Shown here: positions 49,386 through 57,826 of the stretch, piece by piece
Layout of the letters: the number at the start of each line of letters is the position of its first letter
How positions within the stretch are numbered: the stretch's first letter is position 1
Source of the DNA: Elusimicrobia bacterium GWA2_66_18
GTDB taxonomy: Bacteria > Elusimicrobiota > Elusimicrobia > UBA1565 > UBA9628
Direction: 5' to 3'
DNA: 64,000 nucleotides
NCBI GenBank assembly: GCA_001799675.1
Contig: MGTX01000031.1
Span: 62,001-126,000, forward strand
Translations under genes and position numbers: made by a program
Notes under the pieces: model-generated
Seen by the model: only the letters and a program-made list of their open reading frames with translations
What the model was told of the DNA's origin: nothing
Databases searched by the model: none

Positions 49386-52154
49386 TTACTTCTTGGAAGC
49401 GCGCAAGGCTTCGGCCATGTCGGCGAGCTTCTGGATGCGGACCGACGTGTCCGGATGCGTGACGAACAGGTTGAAAAGGAAGTCGTCTCCCTTGCCGACC
49501 ACCGCCGAGGTGACGGCGTCGAGCTTGGGCAGCGCTCCCGCCTCGTGCGCCTGCTGGAGCGGATTGACGGTCATGAGGTGGGACAGCGCCGCCAACCGCG
49601 GCAGCGTGGAACCGGGCAGGCGGAAGCCATCCTTGGACCGCCAGGTCGTCAGCATCCCCAGCGCCAAAGCCAGGGACTCGGGGTCCTCGCTGAGCAGCGC
49701 GCCGTCTTCATCGGCCATGCCCTCGTTGTTGCGCGAGGAGGCCATCTGCACGATCTGGACTAGGAGCGGCGCCCAGAGCGCCGCGAAAATCTTAAGGAGC
49801 GTGGGCAGGGATTTGGCCGCCGCCCCGATGGAGATGGGGTCGACGAAGGTCCTATTGCCGCTCGGCGCCTCACGTCGGCCCAGGAGACGGTCGAAGGCCT
49901 TCTTGACTGTGACCTGGGCGTGGCCCACGGCCCACATGACGCCGTAGGAGGCGAAGGCGATGGAGGAGGAGATGGCGCCCGCGATGGAGCCCGACAGCAT
50001 ATGCCGGTCCATGACGTGGGAGAACTCGTGACCGAGCACGCCGCGCAGCATGCGCACGCCCAGGGTTTTGAGCTCGGTCTTGTCGGCGTCGGCGAGCGCG
50101 GACTGGACCTCGGCCGGGGTCGCCTCACTGGAGACGCCCTTGAGCGAACCCGCGACCGCCAGACGGAAGACCCGGAAATGCTTGGAGTCCGCCGACACGC
50201 CCGCGATCAGGCGCGCCACGCCCGCGCGGACGTTTTCCGGGTCCAGGGTCATCTCCTTGATGGCCGCGGTCACGCCGACGAGTGCCTTGAAGGGGCTGCG
50301 TCCGGTGGCATAGGCGTTGGGCACGGGAAGGGGATCGATGACCATTTCGGGCATCGGGATCTCCTTCTTGCCCTGGGCGCGCCGCCGCGAGTTGATCCGC
50401 TCGCGCAGACCGCGCATGATGGAGAAGAACTCCGGGTCCGCGGCCTCGTCGGCCGGCTTGGACTTCATCACGATCTTGATGATTTGATGAGCAAAGAAGA
50501 ACGGAAGGAAGGAGAGGATGACGGCGGGGATCATGCTGGTGAGCAGGCTGTGGAAGCCGAACACCGTGAAACCCATCATCACGCCGACGCCGGCCATGGA
50601 CGCAAGGATGCCGGCGGTCTTGGCCCAATAATGGAACCGGGGCCAGCGCGAGGGCTTGTCGAAATCCTGCCGCTGCGCGGCCGACGCGGAGCCCGTCGAA
50701 GGCGCGGGCTTGGCGCGCGGCAGGAAGCGGGTCATGAGGCGTTCCGTCCACACCGCGCCGCGCTCGCCCACGAAGGCGACGACCAGGAAGGTCAGCGGGC
50801 TGGTAAAGCCGGTCGCGGCCGTGAAGGCGAACAGGCCGAGGTAGAGCAAGTCGAAGCTAGCGGCCTTGTTGAGGAGGTTATTCCAAAGGGGCCGGCTCTT
50901 GTCCCAAGCGGACGGGCGGCGCGAGCCAAGAAGCTGCCAGACAATGAAAGCCAGGTTGGCGTGAACCGCCGAGTAGCCGGTCAACAGCGCGAAGACCACG
51001 CCGGTCATGACCCACTGGAAGACCGGGAAGCGTATCTTCTGGAGCGAGCCGGGCACGGAGAAGGGCGCGCCCGTCTCCGCCGCGGAGATGATGCGTCCCA
51101 GGAAGAAGGCGATGGTGGTCATGGCGGGCAGGGCCATGATGGCGAGGATGGGGGCCAGGGCCAGGCCGCCGGTCGCGGCCGCGGCCACGGCGAGCGGAGC
51201 CAGACCGAGGACGCCCCAGACCATGACGGAGTCGAGGAAAGGCGATCCCCGCACGGTCAGGCCGGTGAGAAACCCCGCGGCGGGCGCGGCGGCGGCGAGC
51301 GCGCCCGCGCCGGTGAGGAACAAAACGAGGCTCGGCGCGGCCGTGAAGAGGGCTCCGGCGTAGACGCCGAGCGCCAGGTCCATGACGGTCTTGACCTTGT
51401 CCAGGCGCGGGGAATCACGCAGGCTCAGCCGGTAGCGGGCGTACAGCGCGGCCGGCAAGAGGAGGACGCCGGCGCTGACGGCCCAGACCGCGGCCGCGGG
51501 CACGACGATGGCGATCGCCGGGGCGAGGGCGACGGCCGCCATATGGAGGCCGACGACCGCGACGGCGCCCGCGGCGAAGAGGCCGAGAGCCTTGGCCGCG
51601 CCTCGGAGCTTGGAGCTAGGCGGCGAGACGGGCGGGTCGTTCGGAGCGGGGGGTACGGGGCGCAAGACGCCGTCGTCTCGCAGGGACGGTCTTTCCAGAT
51701 CGGAACCGGCGGCGGCGCGCGAGGGCAGGACGGTCATCGGCTCGGCGCCGAGGACCGCGCTGATCAAGGATGAATCATAGAGCCGTCCGAGGGAGTCCTC
51801 GGGCTTGGCGACCGGATCATCGGAAATGGACTTGCTTGCCTGCGTCAACTGCTCCTTGGCGGCACGGACCGCGGCGGCGGGCTTAACGGCGCGGGTTGCG
51901 ACGGGAGTCGCGACCGTCGCGAGGAGGGAGACGGGCGCCAGGGACGGCAGGAAGGATCCCGCGAGCGGCGCGACGGAGGCGCCAAGGCCGGGGAGTTGGA
52001 GTTGAGCGCCCAGGCGGACGGCGCCGACCTGGGCGGGGGCAGAGGGGGACGAAGCGCCGCGGCCGACGGCTTCGGCGAAATGAGCCCAGGCGGAAGGGGC
52101 GGGGGCTGCGACGATGAGGCAGAAAGAGACGAAGGCGCCAAGGAATCGTTTCAT
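49386..52154 (-). CDS. Large exported/membrane M48-type metallopeptidase
   Basis: The 922-residue protein has a signal peptide (PAPSAWAHF), an Ala/Val/Pro-rich N-terminal stretch ending in KEQLTQASKSISDD and SLGRLYDSS, then about ten hydrophobic helices (residues 190-560) and a C-terminal M48-like domain. The zinc motif is LGHEFSHVMDRHM near residue 710, and the later NNEGMADEDGA supplies the third ligand region typical of HtpX/Ste24 enzymes. It is far longer than HtpX. The ATG has a TAGAAT box six nt upstream and no Shine-Dalgarno sequence. Confidence 0.8.
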   Translation of the reverse strand: MKRFLGAFVSFCLIVAAPAPSAWAHFAEAVGRGASSPSAPAQVGAVRLGAQLQLPGLGASVAPLAGSFLPSLAPVSLLATVATPVATRAVKPAAAVRAAKEQLTQASKSISDDPVAKPEDSLGRLYDSSLISAVLGAEPMTVLPSRAAAGSDLERPSLRDDGVLRPVPPAPNDPPVSPPSSKLRGAAKALGLFAAGAVAVVGLHMAAVALAPAIAIVVPAAAVWAVSAGVLLLPAALYARYRLSLRDSPRLDKVKTVMDLALGVYAGALFTAAPSLVLFLTGAGALAAAAPAAGFLTGLTVRGSPFLDSVMVWGVLGLAPLAVAAAATGGLALAPILAIMALPAMTTIAFFLGRIISAAETGAPFSVPGSLQKIRFPVFQWVMTGVVFALLTGYSAVHANLAFIVWQLLGSRRPSAWDKSRPLWNNLLNKAASFDLLYLGLFAFTAATGFTSPLTFLVVAFVGERGAVWTERLMTRFLPRAKPAPSTGSASAAQRQDFDKPSRWPRFHYWAKTAGILASMAGVGVMMGFTVFGFHSLLTSMIPAVILSFLPFFFAHQIIKIVMKSKPADEAADPEFFSIMRGLRERINSRRRAQGKKEIPMPEMVIDPLPVPNAYATGRSPFKALVGVTAAIKEMTLDPENVRAGVARLIAGVSADSKHFRVFRLAVAGSLKGVSSEATPAEVQSALADADKTELKTLGVRMLRGVLGHEFSHVMDRHMLSGSIAGAISSSIAFASYGVMWAVGHAQVTVKKAFDRLLGRREAPSGNRTFVDPISIGAAAKSLPTLLKIFAALWAPLLVQIVQMASSRNNEGMADEDGALLSEDPESLALALGMLTTWRSKDGFRLPGSTLPRLAALSHLMTVNPLQQAHEAGALPKLDAVTSAVVGKGDDFLFNLFVTHPDTSVRIQKLADMAEALRASKK

Positions 52155-52160
52155 AGCCGC

Positions 52161-52243
52161 ATTCTAGCGAGGGACCCGGCGAGTGAGGGAAGGCGAAGGT
52201 CCCAACGTCGCGCCGGCAAAGGACCCCCCGGCCGTTGGGCCGA
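52161..52243 (-). promoter_or_regulatory. Upstream region of the M48 gene: -10 box and nested hairpin
   Basis: TAGAAT (52166-52161) ends six nt before the ATG. Further up, GGTCCCAACG (52198-52207) pairs with CGTTGGGCC (about 52233-52241), enclosing CCGGC/GCCGG arms and AAAGGACCCCCC. The structure may be a regulatory hairpin or a terminator of the gene before it. Confidence 0.35.
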
Positions 52244-52256
52244 ATGACGCGGCCGC

Positions 52257-52880
52257 TTACGGGTGTGCGGCTTGGAAGGCGTCGAGCGTCTCGGGGAGGG
52301 TCCGGCGCGGGGTGTCGTAGCGGCAGAACAACTGCTCGTCGACTTCCGCCATGCGCTTTGCCGCGCGCTTGGCATGAACGGCGTCCAGCTTCTTAAGGAA
52401 AAGGACCATGGGCCCGTAGTAGAAGCGCACTCCGCGGCGTTCGAGCTCGGCGCGCCACCAGGTCGGGGTCGCGGCGAGGATGGAGAATTCCCGCCCGTCC
52501 TTCAGCACCGACTCCACCACGCCGCAGCCGCCCGAGACGAGATCGGTCACGGCCGCGCCGAGGCCGACCTTGGAAGGCTCGCCCGAGGCGGCGCGGTAGT
52601 AGCGCAGCCAATAGCCGCCCAACTCCGCGGCCATCGCCTCCACGGCCGCGCGCACGGTCGGAGCGTCCAGGCGACGGACGTAGAGCACGGGCTCGTCAAA
52701 CCAGTGGTCGAGCTTTTTCGCCTTCATCCACGCCTCGGGGCGGTCGAAGGTCGCCGCGAGGAAGGACGACTCGCGCCCCCCCTCCAGGCCCACGCGCACG
52801 CGCGCCTGGCCGCGAGCGGGATCCGTCCGCTCGAGAGTATCCAGGAAATCGATGAAGGTGACGCGGGGCGGCGCAACCAT
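52257..52880 (-). CDS. Protein with an internal duplication, function unknown
   Basis: The 207-residue protein has no signal peptide. Two copies of a domain are visible: residues about 35-95 (GRESSFLAATF...EPVLYVRRLDAPTVRAAVEAMAAEL) and about 129-190 (GREFSILAATPTWW...GPMVLFLKKLDAVHAKRAAKRMAEV). Each has a strand ending in LAAT, an aromatic-rich middle, a second strand with [RK][RK]LDA and a helix. I do not recognise the family. TATAAT ends eight nt before the ATG with no Shine-Dalgarno sequence. It is the only small soluble protein in this array. Confidence 0.6.
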   Translation of the reverse strand: MVAPPRVTFIDFLDTLERTDPARGQARVRVGLEGGRESSFLAATFDRPEAWMKAKKLDHWFDEPVLYVRRLDAPTVRAAVEAMAAELGGYWLRYYRAASGEPSKVGLGAAVTDLVSGGCGVVESVLKDGREFSILAATPTWWRAELERRGVRFYYGPMVLFLKKLDAVHAKRAAKRMAEVDEQLFCRYDTPRRTLPETLDAFQAAHP

Positions 52881-52888
52881 TGGTCCGG

Positions 52889-52894
52889 ATTATA
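52889..52894 (-). promoter_or_regulatory. -10 box of the duplicated-domain gene
   Basis: Perfect TATAAT 8 nt before the ATG at 52880. A GGACC word lies between the box and the start. Any -35 box would be inside the end of the MFS gene. Confidence 0.4.
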
Positions 52895-52896
52895 GC

Positions 52897-55095
52897 CTAT
52901 CGCGCGTTCAGGCCGGGCAGGAAGCGGGGGGCGAAGAAGAAAACGGCTCCAATGACGAGGAAGGCGACGGCGATGGGTCCGAGAGCCCCAGGGAAGGCGG
53001 GGTGGAAGAATGAGATCAGGACGGTCATCAGGCCGTAGCCGAAGGAGGTCGAGGAGTTAATCAGCGAACCGTTCACGCCGAAGGCGTTGCCGATGCTCGC
53101 CTCCTTGGCGTTGCGGCTGAAGTAGGAGTTGAGCACGACCGCGGTCGGACCCGCGAAGAGGCCGAACAGGAGCATGCCCGCGAAGACCGCCGGCATGAAG
53201 CCCCAGAAAACCAGCGGCAGGACCGACGTAGCGGCTAGGCCGATGCCCAGGGATTTGATCCAGCCCCGGGAGGTGAACTTGGAGCTGCCGTACATCAGGA
53301 GCGCGCCTAGGACCACGGCGGCCGCGACGGCCGGCCAGCTGGCCGGGAAGAGGCGCAGGAAGCTCCAGGCTGCGGCGAGGGCCAGCACCGCGCCCTGGAT
53401 GATGCATTGGGCCGGGATCGTCTTGCTCGTGAACGGGATGCGGACGGACGGAAGTTTTGCCTGGCTCGCGTTGGCGGTGAGTTGACCGAAGAAGAAGGCG
53501 CCGAGCAGCTGGCCGAGGACGAGTCCCTTGCCCGCGGCGCCCCCGATGACGCCCGCCATGAGGGGCACCGCCATGTATTGGAAAGGGTAGATCAGGCCGA
53601 AGGCCAGGGCCGAGAGAATCATGGTCGCGCGCAGGGTCTTCTGCGACCAGACCTCCTTGAAGCCGTCGGTGCGGGAGACCCACCAGAACAGGGCCGCCGA
53701 CATCGGCAGGGGGCTCGAGATGGTCAGGTAAGCGCCCACCCCGAGGCCGAAGAGGCCGAACTCCTTCCAGTACTTCTTGAAAAACGCCGAGGCCTTGGCC
53801 GCGCGATCGCGCACAACCCCGCGGAAGGAACGGGCGGCGGCCGCGACCGTGGCCCGCGCTGCCGGCATCGTGTTCGGAATCATAAACCAGATGATGGGCG
53901 CGACGACCATGATGTGGACCAACGTGGAGAGGACGAACGGCGTCATCGAGTCCCAGCGGTCGATGAAGGAGCCGACGCCCACGATCAAGGTCAGCAGGAC
54001 CTGGAGAGAAAAGAAGTTCACCGCGCCGAGGCTGTTGATGGTCTCGATGTGTTTCTTGCCCGCCATGCGCCTGAAATAGGCGTTCTCGCTGGTTATCAGG
54101 AGAGAGAGCTGCCAGCCGTTGGCGATGGACGCCAGCAGAAGGGGCGTGAAACCCATGACTCCGAGGTACGTAAACGCTGGGAGCGCGAAAGCGAGCAGGC
54201 CGCGCAGGACCGTCAGGAGGATGAGGCCGTTGCGCGGGGACATCTTGTCGGCGATGAAGCCGTTGAGCGGTCCGGTCGCGATGGCGGCCAAGGGGCCCAG
54301 GGCCATGAGCGCGCCGAAGCTGGAAGCTCCGACCGCGTGGATGGCGACGAGCGGATAGGCCAGGGAAGTCAGGATGAAGGCCGCGATGCTGATGGAGCGC
54401 TGGATGAACATCCCCGCGATGCCCTTCTTGTCGATCCAATCGTCGCCGGCGGGCGGGATCTGGGGCGCGGCAGGCACGGCGGCCTTCTCTCCCGAAGTCG
54501 GCGGAACCTGGTCCAAGATAAGAGGAACGGGCACGACGGCGGCGGCGAGGGCCGGGGCCGAGCGGACGACGACGGCCGGCGGGCGCTCGTCGAGCCCGAA
54601 GGAGAGCCGCATCCCGGTAAAGAGCTTGTTGAACAGTCCCGTCTTGACTCCTTCATCACGCGCCTTGAAGACGTTGGAAACGGTCTCGAAAAGTTGGGCG
54701 CGGACCCCGGCGGGCAACAAGACGCCGATCTTCTCCACGGAGGAATGCTCGGCCACACGGTCGTGGCCGGTCTCAACGAAGACGGCAGTTGGGACCGCCG
54801 AAACGGGAAGGACCGGAATCACCGCTCCGGGAATGAAGGCGGCGGCCGAGACGAGGGAGATGCCTCCGAGCGCGGGAACCAGGACGGCGGGGGGGGCCAG
54901 GACGCCTCCCGAGGAGGAGGAGGCGGGGAGAACGATGGGAGCCGGGCCGTGGGAAGCGGAGCCGGCGGCTGAGCCGACCGTGAACTGGGCGGCGGCCTCA
55001 TAGGGCGCCAGGCCCGGGGCGAGCGCCACGATGACCATGGCAAGCGCCAGGCGGACCGTGGCGCGCGAAAATCGCGACGCTTTGACGCGGTTCAT
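52897..55095 (-). CDS. MFS transporter with a signal peptide and long N-terminal extension
   Basis: The 732-residue protein begins at the ATG at 55095, with GGAGGG seven nt before it. It has a signal peptide (PYEAAAQF), an Ala/Val/Pro-rich stretch, a helical segment containing GVRAQLFETVSNVFKARDEG and TGLFNKLFTG, and only after about residue 225 the 12 helices of an MFS carrier. MSPRNGLILLTVLRGLLAF (helix 2-3 loop) and SYFSRNAKEASIGNAFGVNG fit the superfamily. Signal peptides are rare on MFS proteins; the exported N-terminal part is the feature shared with neighbours. Substrate unknown. Confidence 0.75.
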   Translation of the reverse strand: MNRVKASRFSRATVRLALAMVIVALAPGLAPYEAAAQFTVGSAAGSASHGPAPIVLPASSSSGGVLAPPAVLVPALGGISLVSAAAFIPGAVIPVLPVSAVPTAVFVETGHDRVAEHSSVEKIGVLLPAGVRAQLFETVSNVFKARDEGVKTGLFNKLFTGMRLSFGLDERPPAVVVRSAPALAAAVVPVPLILDQVPPTSGEKAAVPAAPQIPPAGDDWIDKKGIAGMFIQRSISIAAFILTSLAYPLVAIHAVGASSFGALMALGPLAAIATGPLNGFIADKMSPRNGLILLTVLRGLLAFALPAFTYLGVMGFTPLLLASIANGWQLSLLITSENAYFRRMAGKKHIETINSLGAVNFFSLQVLLTLIVGVGSFIDRWDSMTPFVLSTLVHIMVVAPIIWFMIPNTMPAARATVAAAARSFRGVVRDRAAKASAFFKKYWKEFGLFGLGVGAYLTISSPLPMSAALFWWVSRTDGFKEVWSQKTLRATMILSALAFGLIYPFQYMAVPLMAGVIGGAAGKGLVLGQLLGAFFFGQLTANASQAKLPSVRIPFTSKTIPAQCIIQGAVLALAAAWSFLRLFPASWPAVAAAVVLGALLMYGSSKFTSRGWIKSLGIGLAATSVLPLVFWGFMPAVFAGMLLFGLFAGPTAVVLNSYFSRNAKEASIGNAFGVNGSLINSSTSFGYGLMTVLISFFHPAFPGALGPIAVAFLVIGAVFFFAPRFLPGLNAR

Positions 55096-55202
55096 CTTCA
55101 TCCCTCCAGCAATGGTAGCCGTTCGCGGACCGCGACGGCTGGGTCCTCGGGTCATCCCTCCGAGAACAAGAGGCCCAGTCCCTCTAGGCCCCCACAGGGA
55201 CT
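55096..55202. other. Gap after the nuclease-fusion gene: inverted repeats
   Basis: AGTCCCT (55177-55183) and AGGGACT (55196-55202) form a 7-bp stem right after the stop of the upstream gene, and CTCGG/CCGAG form a second short stem near 55146-55164. The first could be a weak terminator without a T-run. GGGTCC and GGCCC words recur here as in the other gaps of this array. Confidence 0.35.
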
Positions 55203-57826
55203 CAGCCGCGCTTGCCCTTCACGGGCGCCGGCTTGCCGCCGGGCGTGTAGCCGTAAAGCTTCTGCTCGGCCGCGTTGATCCTGTTCAAGGTCCCGATGAT
55301 CTTGCGGCGGACGGCATCGAGGCCCCAGCGATCGATATCGGCGGGCTGGAGCTTCAGGCTGTAGATGAACTCGACCGAGACGTCGTCGATGACGTAGCTC
55401 TTGTCTCCGACCAGGTACGGCGCGGGGAACTTCTCGCCGACCCATTTCTCCTGGGCGAACAGCGCGTAGGTCAGGACCTGTAGATCCTTATTGAGCTTCG
55501 GGCGGGTCTTGGCCGGGCCGGTCTTAAAGTCGTAGATGACCAACGTCGCGTGGCCCGGGCGCTTCGGGTCGGGGCGCAGGGCGATGAAGTCGAAGATCGT
55601 GTGCAGGATGTAGCGGCGCTTGAGCGCGCCCGTGCGGCGCGCGAAGTCCTTGAGCACGAAGAAGTTCGGGATCTCGGTTCCGATCAGGATCTCCCTGCGC
55701 TCGTGGGCGCGCACGACGATGTCGTACATGCTCTCCGCGCGCATCAGAGAGGCTCTCAGCCATCCCTCGGACAGGTGCGCCGGAGGCAGGCCGACGGCCT
55801 TGAACTCGCGCATGCCGTCGTCCCAGCGGCGGCGCAGGCGGGCGGTGAATTCCGCCTTGGTCGGCACGCGGCCGTTCTGCAGGCTCCAGATCAGCCAGTC
55901 CTCGGCCGCGTGGACGACGTGGCCCGAGAAGAAGTTGATGTTCTGCTCTTCGTGATCGGTCCGGATCAGGGCCTCGGAGAGGTAGCGGCCCTTGTTGTAG
56001 GAGAACGCGATCATCCGCGAGGCCGAGCCGGCCAGGTCGCCGTCGACGTTGTCGCGGTGCTCGCCCAGCATCAGGCCGAGCGCGTTGTCGACGAGCTCGG
56101 TCCCCTGGAGTCCCGTGATCTTGGCGAAGTCCAAGGCCTTCGGGTCGGCGGCCATCACGGCGGGGTCGCCGCTGAGCACCAGCGCGTCTCCGGGATTCAA
56201 GTACAGGCCGAATTTCTCGCCGAGCGCCATGCGCAGGCGCTCCATCGAGCCCGGCAGGTCCGTGCGCGCGGCCGTGAACGCGCGGCGGCCGTCCGAAAGC
56301 CGGGCGGCGCTCGTCTTGACCGTCAGGCCCTGCGCTTTCAGCACGGCGTCGAAAACGGACTGCCACCGCGCGAAGGCCGTCCCGCTCATCGACTTCGGCA
56401 CGCGCACCTCGAAACGCACGCGCGGGTCGGGGCCGGGCGGGCGCTTGCCGTCCTTGCGGCCGAAGCGCTCGCCGGCGTCCTCCTCCAGAGGCGCCTGGCG
56501 GATCTCCTCGAGCGAGCGCGGCGAGAGGCCGACCCGCTCGGAAGCCCTCATCGCCGCGTCGCGCAGGACGTCGATCTCGGCGGGGGTGAAGCTCAGGACG
56601 TCCACCGGCGCGGGACCGCCGCCGCGCGGCAGTCCCGAGATGACGGCGCCGTCGTCGGTCACCATCATGAAGCGGATCGGCATCAGCATGCTCATCTGGT
56701 AGGCCGAGAGCCGGTTCACGAGCTTCTCCTTCATCGAGCCCGGGGCGTCGTAGGGCTTGCGCGAGAAGACGACGAAGTAGACGCCGGTGCGCTGGAGCTT
56801 GGCGATGTCGCTCAGGATCTCCTTCGAGATCGGGCCGTCGAACAAGTCGAGGTCCAGGAACACCGCGCGCGGCAGGAACAAAGACAGCCGCTTCAAGACC
56901 CCCTCGGGCTTGACCTTCAGCGGAGTTCGCCGGACCGGCGCCTCGGGCTGCGGGATGGCGTCAGGGCCGTTGGTCCGGCGGAACAACTCTAAATAGGACT
57001 GGAACTTAATGACGCGGACCTTGCTGTCGAGGCTCACGGGAGGCTGCTCGGGGCTCCAGCGCGCGCGGTTGTCTTCGAGCACGGCGATGAGGTTCTTGCG
57101 CAGGGCGGCGACGCCGACCTGCAGGAGGTGGGGCGGCACGGTCCCCTCGAAATCCTCGCGGGTGAGCTTGCCGATAGGCTTGGTGAAGGCGGCCGTGATC
57201 TTGGTCGAGCGGCCGTAGACGTTCTCGCCCCGGATGACCACGTCGATTTCGGCGCCCTTGCGGTAGGCGTTCCACCAGTCGCGGCTGTAGGGATTGTCCT
57301 TGACGAGCTTCATCGTGCCGCTGAGGCCGCGGCCGGGCTCGATGGCGAGCAGAGAGCTCTTGGCCGCGGGCTGGAAGCTGAGCTGCGGACGCTGCTGGAC
57401 GTTCTCACCGACGGGTTCGTCTCCCATGTCGCCCGAGGGCGCGCGCGGCGCGACCGCCGGAGGCTCGAAAGCGGGCGCCGGGATCGCGCCGTCGAACGCC
57501 GCGCCGGCGGCGTCGTCGCGCGGATCGGGGCGATCTATCGCGGCAAACATCGCGCCCAGGCGGTCGGCGGCAAGCGCCGGGACCGCGGCCGCAGGCGCCG
57601 CGACGGCGGCGACCGCGAGGCCGCCGAGAGGAAGAGACTGCGCGGGCGCGACCGCGAATCCCGAGAGGGCCGCAGCCGGCCCCAAAGCCGAGGGCGCCGC
57701 GCTCACCGCGCCAAAAGACGCGCCCAGGCCGCCGGCGGCGGGAACGGAGCGGACCACCTGGGCGCCGGCCGGAACGACGGACGAGACCAGGCAGTTCAGC
57801 GCAAGGACGAGCGAAAGATTTTTCAC
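55202..57826 (-). CDS. Exported HAD-like / PD-(D/E)XK nuclease fusion
   Basis: The 874-residue protein starts at a GTG that overlaps the previous stop as GTGA, and has a signal peptide (VVPAGAQ) and an Ala/Pro/Val-rich stretch. The middle looks like a HAD fold: FLDLDLFDGPIS near residue 320, VVFSRKPY, MMVTDDGAVIS and LVLSGDPAVMA. The C-terminus has the PD-(D/E)XK order: GHVVHAAEDW (about 637), IFDFIALRPD and VIYDFKTGPAKT (about 765), then NKDLQVLTYALFAQE, as in RecB/Cas4-like nucleases. Catalytic D and K are intact. An exported nuclease of this family is unusual. Confidence 0.65.
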   Translation of the reverse strand: MKNLSLVLALNCLVSSVVPAGAQVVRSVPAAGGLGASFGAVSAAPSALGPAAALSGFAVAPAQSLPLGGLAVAAVAAPAAAVPALAADRLGAMFAAIDRPDPRDDAAGAAFDGAIPAPAFEPPAVAPRAPSGDMGDEPVGENVQQRPQLSFQPAAKSSLLAIEPGRGLSGTMKLVKDNPYSRDWWNAYRKGAEIDVVIRGENVYGRSTKITAAFTKPIGKLTREDFEGTVPPHLLQVGVAALRKNLIAVLEDNRARWSPEQPPVSLDSKVRVIKFQSYLELFRRTNGPDAIPQPEAPVRRTPLKVKPEGVLKRLSLFLPRAVFLDLDLFDGPISKEILSDIAKLQRTGVYFVVFSRKPYDAPGSMKEKLVNRLSAYQMSMLMPIRFMMVTDDGAVISGLPRGGGPAPVDVLSFTPAEIDVLRDAAMRASERVGLSPRSLEEIRQAPLEEDAGERFGRKDGKRPPGPDPRVRFEVRVPKSMSGTAFARWQSVFDAVLKAQGLTVKTSAARLSDGRRAFTAARTDLPGSMERLRMALGEKFGLYLNPGDALVLSGDPAVMAADPKALDFAKITGLQGTELVDNALGLMLGEHRDNVDGDLAGSASRMIAFSYNKGRYLSEALIRTDHEEQNINFFSGHVVHAAEDWLIWSLQNGRVPTKAEFTARLRRRWDDGMREFKAVGLPPAHLSEGWLRASLMRAESMYDIVVRAHERREILIGTEIPNFFVLKDFARRTGALKRRYILHTIFDFIALRPDPKRPGHATLVIYDFKTGPAKTRPKLNKDLQVLTYALFAQEKWVGEKFPAPYLVGDKSYVIDDVSVEFIYSLKLQPADIDRWGLDAVRRKIIGTLNRINAAEQKLYGYTPGGKPAPVKGKRG

